Origin: JBBCJR01 sp037190805
GTDB lineage: Bacteria > Pseudomonadota > Alphaproteobacteria > Sphingomonadales > Sphingomonadaceae
DNA length: 64,000 bases
Direction: 5' to 3'
Assembly (NCBI GenBank): GCA_037190805.1
Contig: JBBCJR010000025.1
Coordinates: 1-64,000, forward strand
In this document: positions 44,998-53,064 of the stretch, one piece after another
How positions within the stretch are numbered: the first letter of the stretch is position 1
Layout of the letters: every line of letters starts with the position of its first letter
Program-made: the position numbers and the translations under genes
The notes under the pieces: generated by a model
Told to the model about the DNA's origin: nothing
What the model saw: the letters and a program-made list of their open reading frames with translations, nothing else
The model's database searches: none

Positions 44998-46235
44998 CCC
45001 GCCCCCTCGCCATCGTCAACGCGCGCCTTGTCGATCCCGTGGCGGGGACCGAGCGTTCGGGCGGGGTGCTGATCGCCAACCGCCGTCTGGTATCGGTGGG
45101 TGACATCCAGGTGCCCCACGGCGCCCAGCGCATCGACGCGCGCGGCGGCATCGTCGCGCCGGGCATCGTTGATCTCGGCGTCTTCGCGATCGACTTTCCC
45201 GCCTTTTCGGCTGGTGGCATCACCCGCGTCGCGCTGATGCCCGACCAGTCGCCGCCACTCGACGACCCGGCGCTGGTCGCGCGCGCCGCCGCAGCCGGAA
45301 AACCGGATGTCTGGGTCCACCCCCTGGCCGCCGCGACACGCGGCCTCGACGGCGCGGAACTGGGCGAGATCGGGCTGATGCAGCGCGCTGGCGCGGTCGG
45401 CGTCGCCACCGGCCGGCGGCGGATCGCCGATTCGGGCGTGATGCTGCGCCTGATGGCCTACGCACGCGGTTTCGGTCTGACCGTCATCGCGCATGCCGAG
45501 GACGAAGGACTGGCCGACAGCGCGGTCGCGACGGCGGGCGAGACGGCGACCCGCATGGGCCTGCCCGCCGCCCCGGCGCTGGCCGAGGCGATGGCTGTCG
45601 CGCGCGACCTCGCGCTGGTCGAGATCAGCGGCGCCCGCCTGCATTTCCGTCAGCTCAGCACCGCTGCCGCCTTCGACCTGGTCCGCGCGGCGAAGGCGAA
45701 AGGCTTGCCGATCAGTTGCGGCATTTCGCCAGCCCATCTGCTCTTGTCCGAAACCGCGATCGGCGATTTTCGTACCTTCGCGCGCCTGTCGCCGCCGCTC
45801 AGGGCGGAACGCGACCGGCTGGCGGCGATTGAGGCGGTGCGCGACGGCACGATCGACATCCTGTGCTCGGCGCACGACCCCCTCGGCCCCGATGCCAAGC
45901 GGCTGCCTTTCGAGGATGCGACACCGGGCATGGCGGGCGCTGAAACCCTGCTGACGCTGGCGCTGACCCTGGTGCGCGACGGAGTGATCGATCTGCCCCG
46001 GCTATTCCGGATGACCAGCAGCACACCCGCGCGCCTGCTCGGCCTGCCTGAGATCGGCCTCAGTGCGGGGGGAGAAGCCGATCTCGTCCTGCTCGACCCC
46101 GACGCGCCGTGGCGGATCGTTACGGAACGGATGACAGCTCGTGCCGGCAACACGCCGTTCGACGGGCTGCCCGTACAGGGCCGCGTGCGGCTGACGGTAA
46201 AGGGCGGCGATATCGTCGGCGGGACGGACGCCTGA
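44994..46235 (+). CDS. dihydroorotase-like protein, probably non-catalytic (PyrC'/PyrX type)
   Basis: A 413-residue amidohydrolase-fold protein. The family's metal motif after APGIVDL should read HVHLREPG; here residues 61-71 are LGVFAIDFPAF, so both histidines and the following segment are lost. The later TDHAPH-like site is SAHDPLG (292-298), lacking the catalytic Asp. IAHAEDE (near 166-172) and a LHFRQLST remain. Known homologues of this kind in Pseudomonas are inactive but needed for ATCase assembly; I infer the same role, partnering PyrB. The start is a GTG inside the pyrB stop overlap. A working dihydroorotase must exist elsewhere. Confidence 0.85.
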   Translation: MTRPLAIVNARLVDPVAGTERSGGVLIANRRLVSVGDIQVPHGAQRIDARGGIVAPGIVDLGVFAIDFPAFSAGGITRVALMPDQSPPLDDPALVARAAAAGKPDVWVHPLAAATRGLDGAELGEIGLMQRAGAVGVATGRRRIADSGVMLRLMAYARGFGLTVIAHAEDEGLADSAVATAGETATRMGLPAAPALAEAMAVARDLALVEISGARLHFRQLSTAAAFDLVRAAKAKGLPISCGISPAHLLLSETAIGDFRTFARLSPPLRAERDRLAAIEAVRDGTIDILCSAHDPLGPDAKRLPFEDATPGMAGAETLLTLALTLVRDGVIDLPRLFRMTSSTPARLLGLPEIGLSAGGEADLVLLDPDAPWRIVTERMTARAGNTPFDGLPVQGRVRLTVKGGDIVGGTDA

Positions 46236-46238
46236 GGA

Positions 46239-47573
46239 TCAGGCGCCCGCCGCGCGTCCCGTTGCGGCGATGCGGACCGGCGAATCGCCCGACCTCCCGC
46301 GCACGAAGCAGTCGCCCCCCTGATTGCGGTAGCTGATGCACAGCGTGTTGGCGTCTGCGCGGCTGCCGAGACCTGTAATGCCCAGGCGATGAAGCGTCCG
46401 CCCGCCGACGCGGATCGTGCTGCGGGTTGGCGTATAGCTGGCCAGCTTGCCCAGGCGGCCGGTTGCATTGGCCCACCCCAGCCCCACCCGCTGCTCGCTG
46501 GAATAGGCGCCGAGCTGGATCACCCAGCCACTCGCCACCGCGTGGGAATCTTCGGCACTGACGCGCCTCAGCTGCGCCGCCATAGTGTGGCCGAGCGCCA
46601 ATGTCGGAGAGCGCACGGCCAACGGGGCTTGCGTAACCGCGGGGGTGGGAAAAGGCACCACGTCGGCAACCGGCGCGCGGTGCGCATCCAGCGCGACGTC
46701 GGCGGTGACCAGCGGTGCGATATCGAGGGCGGCGGGCGCCAATATCGGCGCCGGGCCGGCGTCGACGAACACCGCCTGCGGTGCCTCGACGGCAGGAGGT
46801 GAGCTGGACGGTGGAGCCAGGGCCAACGCCACTGGACGGCCGCTGTCCTGGTAATCCGGCACGACCGACAGGATGCTGGCGACGCGCAGCTCGCTGCGGC
46901 TTTCCCCGGCCAGGGCCGCCCACTGGGCCAGGCGTTGATCGAGCGCGACGCCCGACAAATCCTGCGCGGCGACCGCCCGCGCGCGCGGCCAATTGCCTGC
47001 CAGCGCATAGGCAAGAGCAAGATTCTGACGCACCCGAGCAGTGACCATCGGCGATCGGGCCTCGGCCTCCAGCAGCGCGACGGCCTTATCGGTTTCACCT
47101 GCCAGGGCGAGGGCCAAACCTTGATCCGCGGCCGGCGCACCGGCACCAAGGTCGGCCAGCGCGGCACGCGCGCGTGCGGTGTCGCCAGCGCCGAGCGACG
47201 CCAGGGCGACGCCGATCTGCGCCCGGTTCAAGCCGGGAGCGAGCGTTGCCGCCTCCTCGAAACTCTGACGCGCGGACAGGAAGCGCCCGGCGCCCAGATA
47301 TGCGTTGGCCAGCATCAGCCGATAGCCGGCATCGGCGGGGGCCGCGGCAACGGCCATTTCCGCCGCGCCAATGGCAGTGCCATGATCCTGCTCGCGCATC
47401 GCCCGCAGGGCCTTTTCGGCCTGGGTGGCGGCGACGCGCTCCTGCGGGTCGGCAATGGCGGATGCCGACGCCGGGCGCTGACCGAACGCCGCCGGCTTGC
47501 AGGCCCCGAGCACGCCAGCCATCGCGACGCCCGAAACGGCAACCTTGAGCACCAGGGAGAACTTGGATGTCAT
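46239..47573 (-). CDS. TPR and SPOR domain lipoprotein
   Basis: A 444-residue exported protein. The signal peptide ends LGAC, predicting lipidation at Cys26. Residues about 50-230 form TPR-like helical repeats (KALRAMREQDHGTAIGAAEMA and ANAYLGAGRFLSARQSFEEA). A Pro/Ala/Val-rich linker follows (about 260-350), then a C-terminal SPOR domain (about 355-435) starting SGWVIQLGAYSSEQR and ending GGDCFVR. SPOR domains bind glycan strands lacking stem peptides at the division septum. GAAGGA precedes the ATG at 47573. It is third in the parA operon, 25 bases after the RHH-like gene. Confidence 0.87.
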   Translation of the reverse strand: MTSKFSLVLKVAVSGVAMAGVLGACKPAAFGQRPASASAIADPQERVAATQAEKALRAMREQDHGTAIGAAEMAVAAAPADAGYRLMLANAYLGAGRFLSARQSFEEAATLAPGLNRAQIGVALASLGAGDTARARAALADLGAGAPAADQGLALALAGETDKAVALLEAEARSPMVTARVRQNLALAYALAGNWPRARAVAAQDLSGVALDQRLAQWAALAGESRSELRVASILSVVPDYQDSGRPVALALAPPSSSPPAVEAPQAVFVDAGPAPILAPAALDIAPLVTADVALDAHRAPVADVVPFPTPAVTQAPLAVRSPTLALGHTMAAQLRRVSAEDSHAVASGWVIQLGAYSSEQRVGLGWANATGRLGKLASYTPTRSTIRVGGRTLHRLGITGLGSRADANTLCISYRNQGGDCFVRGRSGDSPVRIAATGRAAGA

Positions 47574-47598
47574 CGGATCATCCTTCTCGTAAAATGGG

Positions 47599-48126
47599 TT
47601 ATTTCGCCGGCGCGGACTGATCGAACCGCATCGCGTCGTCGAGGCCGGGAATGCTGGCAAGGTAAACGTCCAGCGCATCCGTCACGACGCGCTGAGCCGA
47701 ACGGTGCCTGAGGGCACACGCCAACCGTAGCTTCAGATGCCGCTCGGGATCGAGACGCAGCGTGAAAGCCGACTTGCCCTTCGATCCCGGCTCGGCCCGC
47801 AGACGCGAGACGGCGGCATTGTCCGTGAAGGCGGTTTCGATCTGCTGGATGACCTCCGCGACCGGAGTCGGGATGACCGGCGCAGCTTCGACACGGGCAG
47901 CCGGTTTCGGCGCCAGCAGGGGCGCGGGCTCGGCCACGGCATCCGGCTCGGCGGCCAGCGCTGGCATCGGCGGCGCGATGTCCATGCCCATATCGTCCCA
48001 GCCCAGGTCGTCGAGGCGCGGCGTATCGTTGCGGATCGCCTGCGGACGCATGGCCGGGCGAGCCTGCCCCTTGCGCGCCAGCAGGCCGGACGACAGCGAA
48101 GCGAAGGATTTGGGTTCCATCCTCAT
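47599..48126 (-). CDS. small protein with probable ribbon-helix-helix C-terminus, ParA partner candidate
   Basis: A 175-residue protein I cannot assign to a named family. Residues 1-90 are polar to Ala/Pro-rich and probably disordered, with an acidic patch (LDDLGWDDMGMD). Residues 118-158 look like a ribbon-helix-helix fold: a strand SAFTLRLDPE, a helix RHLKLRLACALRH, a turn RSAQ, and a helix RVVTDALDVYLA. This matches the layout of small centromere-binding proteins paired with short ParA ATPases (ParG/Omega type), which carry a flexible tail that stimulates ATP hydrolysis. AAGGGG precedes the ATG, 23 bases after parA. Confidence 0.7.
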   Translation of the reverse strand: MRMEPKSFASLSSGLLARKGQARPAMRPQAIRNDTPRLDDLGWDDMGMDIAPPMPALAAEPDAVAEPAPLLAPKPAARVEAAPVIPTPVAEVIQQIETAFTDNAAVSRLRAEPGSKGKSAFTLRLDPERHLKLRLACALRHRSAQRVVTDALDVYLASIPGLDDAMRFDQSAPAK

Positions 48127-48149
48127 GTCGGCGTTCCCCTTCACCCGGC

Positions 48150-48866
48150 TCACTGCCCGATCGCCCGGCGGCCGAAGCCACCGTTCGGACGTGCCCCCAT
48201 GATCGGCGTCGCGCCGGTCGGGGCATGGAACACCGTGCGGCGGAAATTCTTCTCCAGACGGTCCGAGATATAGGTCCACAGGCTTTCGATCTCGCCGGCC
48301 GAGCGGCCGCGCGGATCGACCTCCATCACCGTGCGTCCGTCGATCATCGAGGCGGCGAAATCGGTGCGATGGTGCAGCGTCACCGGTGCGACGGTGCCGT
48401 GCTGGGACAGCGCCACGGCTGCCTCATAAGTGATCTTGGCGCGCGGCGTAGCGGCGTTGACGACGAAGATAAGCGGCTTGCCCGCCCGCTCACACAGGTC
48501 GACCGTGGCGCCGGCGGCGCGCAGGTCGTGGGGGCTGGGCCGGGTCGGAATGACGATCAGTTCGGCGACGGAGATCACCGACTGGATCGCCACCGTGATC
48601 GCCGGCGGGGTGTCGATGACCGCCAGCCGGAAACCCTGCTGGCGCAACGCCTCGAGGTCCGCCTGAAGGCGCGCCACCGTCGTCTGGGCGAAGGCGGGCA
48701 TATTGTCCTCGCGCTCGTTCCACCAGTCGGCGAGCGAGCCCTGCGGATCGATATCGATCAAAACCACGGGGCCGGCACCGGCAAGCTGTGCCTGAACGGC
48801 GAGGTGACCCGACAAGGTGGTCTTCCCCGAACCGCCCTTTTGCGAGGCCAAGGCGAGAACGCGCAT
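48150..48866 (-). CDS. ParA family ATPase without N-terminal HTH
   Basis: A 238-residue deviant-Walker ATPase. The P-loop KGGSGKTT is at 10-17, Walker A' DIDPQGSLADWW around 38-49 and Walker B VIDTPPA near 83-89. It lacks the extra DNA-binding domain of plasmid type Ia ParA, so it is a short form like type Ib ParA or the cargo-positioning ATPases. The C-terminal 40 residues (GATPIMGARPNGGFGRR) are Gly/Arg-rich and might help in non-specific DNA binding. It is not next to a parB gene with a KorB/ParB nuclease fold, so it is distinct from the chromosome-segregation ParAB. Confidence 0.9.
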   Translation of the reverse strand: MRVLALASQKGGSGKTTLSGHLAVQAQLAGAGPVVLIDIDPQGSLADWWNEREDNMPAFAQTTVARLQADLEALRQQGFRLAVIDTPPAITVAIQSVISVAELIVIPTRPSPHDLRAAGATVDLCERAGKPLIFVVNAATPRAKITYEAAVALSQHGTVAPVTLHHRTDFAASMIDGRTVMEVDPRGRSAGEIESLWTYISDRLEKNFRRTVFHAPTGATPIMGARPNGGFGRRAIGQ

Positions 48867-48980
48867 CTTCAGTCCTTGAAATGTTGCCTGTCCAGCGGGA
48901 GTGACAGCCAGACATCAAGAATTGGTAAATGTCGCTTCACACTTGCCGCCGCCTGCTTCCCCTCGCGCGAAGCGGATCAA

Positions 48981-49002
48981 TTCGCTAAACTTCGTTAACC
49001 AT
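48981..49002. promoter_or_regulatory. tandem decamer and TTAACCAT box between parA and the Sel1/SPOR gene
   Basis: TTCGCTAAAC (48981-48990) and TTCGTTAACC (48991-49000) are direct repeats matching at 8 of 10 bases, exactly one helical turn apart. The second merges into TTAACCAT (48995-49002), identical to the half-site described for the cell-cycle regulator CtrA. The position suits control of both divergent genes by an RHH protein and/or CtrA. Confidence 0.4.
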
Positions 49003-49043
49003 TCCAGACCTAGAGCCGGATCAGGGAAGATGGAGGACCGGAT

Positions 49044-49952
49044 ATGGCGGGACGCGCAATCTGGCTGGGATCGGCCATTGCCACGGCGCTCTTGTGGACG
49101 GGGGCCGCGCTGGCATCGACGGAAAGCGGCGTGACGAAATGGCGGCAGGGCGACCATGTCGGTGCCGTGGCCGATTGGCGCGAGCCCGCGGCGACTGGCA
49201 ATGCCGACGCCCAGTTCAATCTTGGCCAAGCCTATAAGCTGGGCAAGGGCGTGCCCGCGGACATCAACGCCGCGCGCGAGTGGTTCCGCAAGGCGGCCGA
49301 TCAGGATCATGAAGGCGCCCAGGCCAATCTTGGCCTTATCCTGTTCCAGCAGGACCAGCGCGAAGCAGCGATCCCCTGGCTGCAGAAAGCGGCTGCGCGG
49401 GGCGAACCGCGGGCGCAGTACGTCCTTGGCATCGCTCATTTCAACGGCGATGTGATCAGCAAGGATTGGCCGCGCGGTTACGCGCTGATGACCAAGGCCG
49501 CCAAGGCCAAGCTGCCTCAGGCGATCGTCGCCCTCGGTGAGATGGACAAGCACCTGTCACCCCAGAATCGCGAGCTTGCCGGCCGCATCGCCCAGACTTT
49601 GCCAGATCCGACCACCGACAGCTACCAAGCCCAGCCCAGCGGTGGGCGCGCGGTCTCGGTCGCCTCTGCCGCCCGCGCGCCCAAGCCGACGACCCCGCCC
49701 GCTTCAGCTGGATCGGATCAGCATTGGCGGGTTCAGCTCGGCGCCTTTTCGTCGCCCGATGCAGCCCGTGCCGCCTGGACCAAGGCGCGCGCGACGTTGG
49801 ACGCCGTCGCCGCGCTTGATGCTCACTATGTGTCAGCGGCCAACATCGTGCGGCTTCAGGCCGGCGCCTTCAACGACCGCGCAGCGGCCCAGCGCGTGTG
49901 CAAGGCAGCGGCGGCTTCAGGGCAGGGCTGCTTCCCCGTCGCCGCGCCCTGA
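49044..49952 (+). CDS. Sel1-repeat and SPOR domain protein
   Basis: A 302-residue exported protein. A signal peptide (about 1-25) is followed by Sel1/TPR-like repeats (for example ADAQFNLGQAYKLGKGV and HEGAQANLGLILFQQDQ) to about 170. A Ser/Thr/Pro linker leads to a C-terminal SPOR domain (about 222-302) opening WRVQLGAFSSPDAARAA and ending GQGCFPVA. GGAGG sits before the ATG. It is divergent from parA. Both SPOR proteins of this locus probably act in the periplasm at the septum. Confidence 0.87.
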   Translation: MAGRAIWLGSAIATALLWTGAALASTESGVTKWRQGDHVGAVADWREPAATGNADAQFNLGQAYKLGKGVPADINAAREWFRKAADQDHEGAQANLGLILFQQDQREAAIPWLQKAAARGEPRAQYVLGIAHFNGDVISKDWPRGYALMTKAAKAKLPQAIVALGEMDKHLSPQNRELAGRIAQTLPDPTTDSYQAQPSGGRAVSVASAARAPKPTTPPASAGSDQHWRVQLGAFSSPDAARAAWTKARATLDAVAALDAHYVSAANIVRLQAGAFNDRAAAQRVCKAAAASGQGCFPVAAP

Positions 49953-50049
49953 TCCAGTTTGGTCACCAATCATTCACGAACGCCTTTAACGCTTCCTTGG
50001 CGAGCCGCCTTTTAAGGGGATGCCAAGAAACGAAAAAAGGGTCTCGCGA

Positions 50050-50382
50050 ATGTCGGCAACGACGCTTCCCATCGACGGCAAATCGGTCTCCACCGCCAAT
50101 CGCTGGCGGCAGCGGCGCATGTGTGCGCTGGTGACCACGGAGGTCGCGCCCGGCTGTCTGAGGTCGGTGTCGGCGCGCGGGGCATTTCTGGAAACCAATG
50201 CCAGGCCCACGCTGGGCGGGCATGCCACTCTGCACCACCCGGACGCCGGGGCCATCGACGCCATCATCGTCGGTCATGATGCCGATGGCGTCCGTCTCGC
50301 CTTCGACTATGACGCGGACTCGGTCGGCTTTGCGCTTGGCGTCATCGCTGCGGACCATATGTCCAACCGTTCGGCCCGCTGA
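50050..50382 (+). CDS. small protein with a possible PilZ-like domain
   Basis: A 110-residue soluble protein. The segment RRMCALVTTEVAPGCLRSVSARGAFLETNARPTLGG resembles the PilZ pattern of a basic N-terminal motif followed by a serine-glycine turn and a hydrophobic strand, but the classical RxxxR and DxSxxG motifs are imperfect, so c-di-GMP binding is unproven. AAAAGGG lies before the ATG at 50050. It ends two bases before a methyltransferase-like gene, implying co-expression. Confidence 0.5.
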   Translation: MSATTLPIDGKSVSTANRWRQRRMCALVTTEVAPGCLRSVSARGAFLETNARPTLGGHATLHHPDAGAIDAIIVGHDADGVRLAFDYDADSVGFALGVIAADHMSNRSAR

Positions 50383-50384
50383 CC

Positions 50385-51176
50385 ATGGCGGCGACCGGCG
50401 CCCTTGAGATGTCCCGCGCCTTCAGGGGGCGCGTGCGCGCATGGTGGCGCGGAAACAATGATCGCGGGTGGAACGCACCGTCCTGGACCATGCCGCATGG
50501 ACAGTGGACGACCGAGCGGGCGATCGCGGCCCAGCTGGTGTGGGGAGATGACTGGCTGGCGCCTTGGAACCGGACCGAGATCAATGCCCTCGTGACCCTG
50601 CTCAACCCGCTGGCGGGCGATCGCATCGTGGTGCTGGGCGATGGGCTGGGTGGGATGGCCCGCGCCCTCGTTCACGCAACGGGGGTCAACGTCATTGCCA
50701 TCGAAACCGATCCTACCCTGCTCGCCCTGGTCTCGGATCGCCGCGATACCCGGGTGCGGTCCGTGAGCGCCATTCCCGCCAATGACGGAGCGCGCTTCGA
50801 TCATCTGGTGTTCAATGGCTGGTCGCTGGATGCACCGTTCCCAGATTTCACGATGCTTGCCAGGATGCTGGCTCCCGCAGCCACGCTGATCGTCCGTGCC
50901 TATGTGGACGATACCGACCGCCTGACCGCGCAGGCGGATGACGCCGGCTTGGCGATCCTGTCGGACGGCGACATCACCGAGGCGCATGTCCGCACCGTCG
51001 AATCGGGTTGGGCGACGGCGGTCGATACGATCCGCATCGTTCACCGCGACCCTGAACGGATGCCCTTGATCGCGCCCCTGCTGGCCGAAGCCGAACGCTG
51101 GCGTACCCAGATCGAGCGCTTCCGCGCCGGCGCCGCCAGCGCCCGCCTGATCGAACTGACCCACGCCCGCGGCTGA
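50385..51176 (+). CDS. SAM-dependent methyltransferase-like protein of unknown function
   Basis: A 263-residue protein with a Rossmann-type core: motif I-like VVLGDGLGGMARALVHATG (about 82-100) and an acidic IAIETDP end of the second strand (about 104-110). A catalytic NPPY or other diagnostic motif is absent. The N-terminus holds an unusual Trp-rich stretch (AWWRGNNDRGWNAPSWTMPHG) and the C-terminus is helical. It is coupled to the preceding PilZ-like gene. Substrate and even catalytic activity are uncertain. Confidence 0.55.
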   Translation: MAATGALEMSRAFRGRVRAWWRGNNDRGWNAPSWTMPHGQWTTERAIAAQLVWGDDWLAPWNRTEINALVTLLNPLAGDRIVVLGDGLGGMARALVHATGVNVIAIETDPTLLALVSDRRDTRVRSVSAIPANDGARFDHLVFNGWSLDAPFPDFTMLARMLAPAATLIVRAYVDDTDRLTAQADDAGLAILSDGDITEAHVRTVESGWATAVDTIRIVHRDPERMPLIAPLLAEAERWRTQIERFRAGAASARLIELTHARG

Positions 51177-51193
51177 ACGAGGGCGACCCCGGT

Positions 51194-52081
51194 CTAGTCG
51201 GCGTCGACCCAGGCCGAACGCGGCCAACCCTGCGCATAAAGCAGCGCGCTGAGGTCGCCGTGATCGATGCGCGCGGCTGCCGCGGCAGCCGTTTTCGGCT
51301 TGGCGTGATACGCTACACCCAGACCCGCCACCTCGATCATCGGAATGTCATTAGCGCCATCGCCGACCGCCAGCGTCTCATGCGGCTGAAGGCCAAGAGC
51401 GGCGCGCTCTTCCTCCAGCGTTTGGCGCTTGGTCGCGGCGCCGACGATCGGCCGCGCGACGCGCCCCGCCAGCCGGTCGCCGTCGATCTCAAGGACATTC
51501 GACAGCGCCCGGTCAAAGCCGATTTCCGCCGCGACCCGGTCGGCAAAGACGGTAAACCCGCCCGAAACCAGCACGGTGCGCGCGCCATGGGCCTTCATCG
51601 TCCGGATGAGCGGCCGGGCGCCCTTCATGATCACCACACGCTCGACATGGCAGCGGTCGATGACACTGGCATCAAGGTCGCGAAGCAGGGCGACGCGAGC
51701 ATCGAGGGCGGCCTCGAAATCCAGCTCGCCGCGCATCGCCCGTTCGGTCACCTCGGCCACCTCGGCCTTGATCCCGGCATAGTCGGCCAGTTCGTCGATG
51801 CATTCGATGGTGATCATCGTCGAATCCATATCGGCGACCAGCAGCCGCTTGGCCCGGCCCGCCTCGGGCTGAACGATGACGTCAACGCCGGGCAGCAGCC
51901 CTTCCAGCGCCGCCCGCGCCGCCGCCGGGTCGCCGGTAAAACGAAGATCGGCCGCCACGCCGTCATCCAGCCAACGCCAATCAACAGGCACGGGCCCTGC
52001 CCCGGCCAGGGCGTCACGGGCGGTGGAAAGATCGCCGGGGGCGATCGGCTCGGCAGCTGCTATCAACGTCGCGATGAACAA
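51194..52081 (-). CDS. serB: phosphoserine phosphatase
   Basis: A 295-residue HAD phosphatase making serine from O-phosphoserine. An N-terminal ACT-like region (about 1-75) precedes the catalytic DMDST (84-88), the Ser/Thr motif LVSGGFTVFADRVA, the Lys region KRQTLEEE and the metal motif VGDGANDIPMI. The TTG start at 52081 is supported by GGGAG seven bases upstream. Longer frames run deep into miaA. This start overlaps the miaA ATG region head to head. Confidence 0.93.
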   Translation of the reverse strand: MFIATLIAAAEPIAPGDLSTARDALAGAGPVPVDWRWLDDGVAADLRFTGDPAAARAALEGLLPGVDVIVQPEAGRAKRLLVADMDSTMITIECIDELADYAGIKAEVAEVTERAMRGELDFEAALDARVALLRDLDASVIDRCHVERVVIMKGARPLIRTMKAHGARTVLVSGGFTVFADRVAAEIGFDRALSNVLEIDGDRLAGRVARPIVGAATKRQTLEEERAALGLQPHETLAVGDGANDIPMIEVAGLGVAYHAKPKTAAAAAARIDHGDLSALLYAQGWPRSAWVDAD

Positions 52082-52997
52082 GATCGTCTCCCAGGATCGG
52101 CCACGGCTCGCGCTTATCGCGGGACCAACGGCCAGCGGCAAGTCGGCAGTCGCGCTTGCCCTCGCCGAGCGCATGGACGGGATCGTGATCAACGCCGATT
52201 CGGCGCAGGTCTACCGCGATCTCCGAACGCTCAGCGCCCGGCCGTCGGCGGCGGACGAAGCCCGTGCTCCCCATCGCCTCTACGGCCATCTCGACGGCGC
52301 CATCGCCTGTTCGGCGGCGGACTGGGCGGCGGCGGCACGGAGTGAGATCGCAGCTGCCCATGCGGCCGGACGGCTGCCGATTCTGGTCGGCGGCACGGGC
52401 CTGTATCTCCATGTCCTGTTGAAGGGTATCGCGCCGATCCCGCCGGTCGATGACGCGATCCGCGCCGCCGTCCGCGCCCTGCCGGTCGAGGAGGCCTATG
52501 CCGCGCTGCTGCGCGAGGATACGGCTGCGGCCGGTCGTCTGCGCCCACGTGATACCACCCGTATCGCCCGTGCGCTGGAAGTCGTCCGCTCCACCGGCCG
52601 CCCGATTCACGAGTGGCAGGCAATGACCGATGGCGGGATCGCGGACACCGTCGCGCTCGCGCCGATGGTTATCGAACCGCCCCGCGAACTTCTTTACGCC
52701 CGCTGCGACGCCCGCTTCGCCGCCATGGTCGCCAACGGCGCGCTGGAGGAGGTCGCAGCGCTGCTCGAACGTGGCCTGTCGTCCGACTTGCCGGTGATGA
52801 AGGCGCTTGGCGTCGCACCTCTCGCCCGTCATCTGGCTGGCGAATTGACGCTGGATGCGGCGATCGCGGCTGCGGCGCAGCAGACCCGCAACTATGCCAA
52901 ACGCCAGCTTACCTGGCTGCGCGGCCGTGCACCCGATTGGCCTCGTCACGTCGACGGAACGAATGGAATCAATGCGTTAACCACCTTTCTGGATTGA
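52074..52997 (+). CDS. miaA: tRNA dimethylallyltransferase
   Basis: A 307-residue enzyme adding the isopentenyl group to A37 of tRNAs that read U-starting codons. The P-loop GPTASGKS lies at about 17-24, DSAQVYRDL follows, then the substrate segment VGGTGLYLHVLLKG and the C-terminal QQTRNYAKRQLTWLRG. The ATG at 52074 has a weak ribosome site but is the first possible start of the fold. It is divergent from, and overlaps by eight bases, serB. Confidence 0.94.
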   Translation: MNKIVSQDRPRLALIAGPTASGKSAVALALAERMDGIVINADSAQVYRDLRTLSARPSAADEARAPHRLYGHLDGAIACSAADWAAAARSEIAAAHAAGRLPILVGGTGLYLHVLLKGIAPIPPVDDAIRAAVRALPVEEAYAALLREDTAAAGRLRPRDTTRIARALEVVRSTGRPIHEWQAMTDGGIADTVALAPMVIEPPRELLYARCDARFAAMVANGALEEVAALLERGLSSDLPVMKALGVAPLARHLAGELTLDAAIAAAAQQTRNYAKRQLTWLRGRAPDWPRHVDGTNGINALTTFLD

Positions 52998-53064
52998 GAT
53001 TTAACAGACGTTGACGTAAACGGAAACCAGATACGGCATATGTCGGCCGTCCAGGAGGTTGTCC

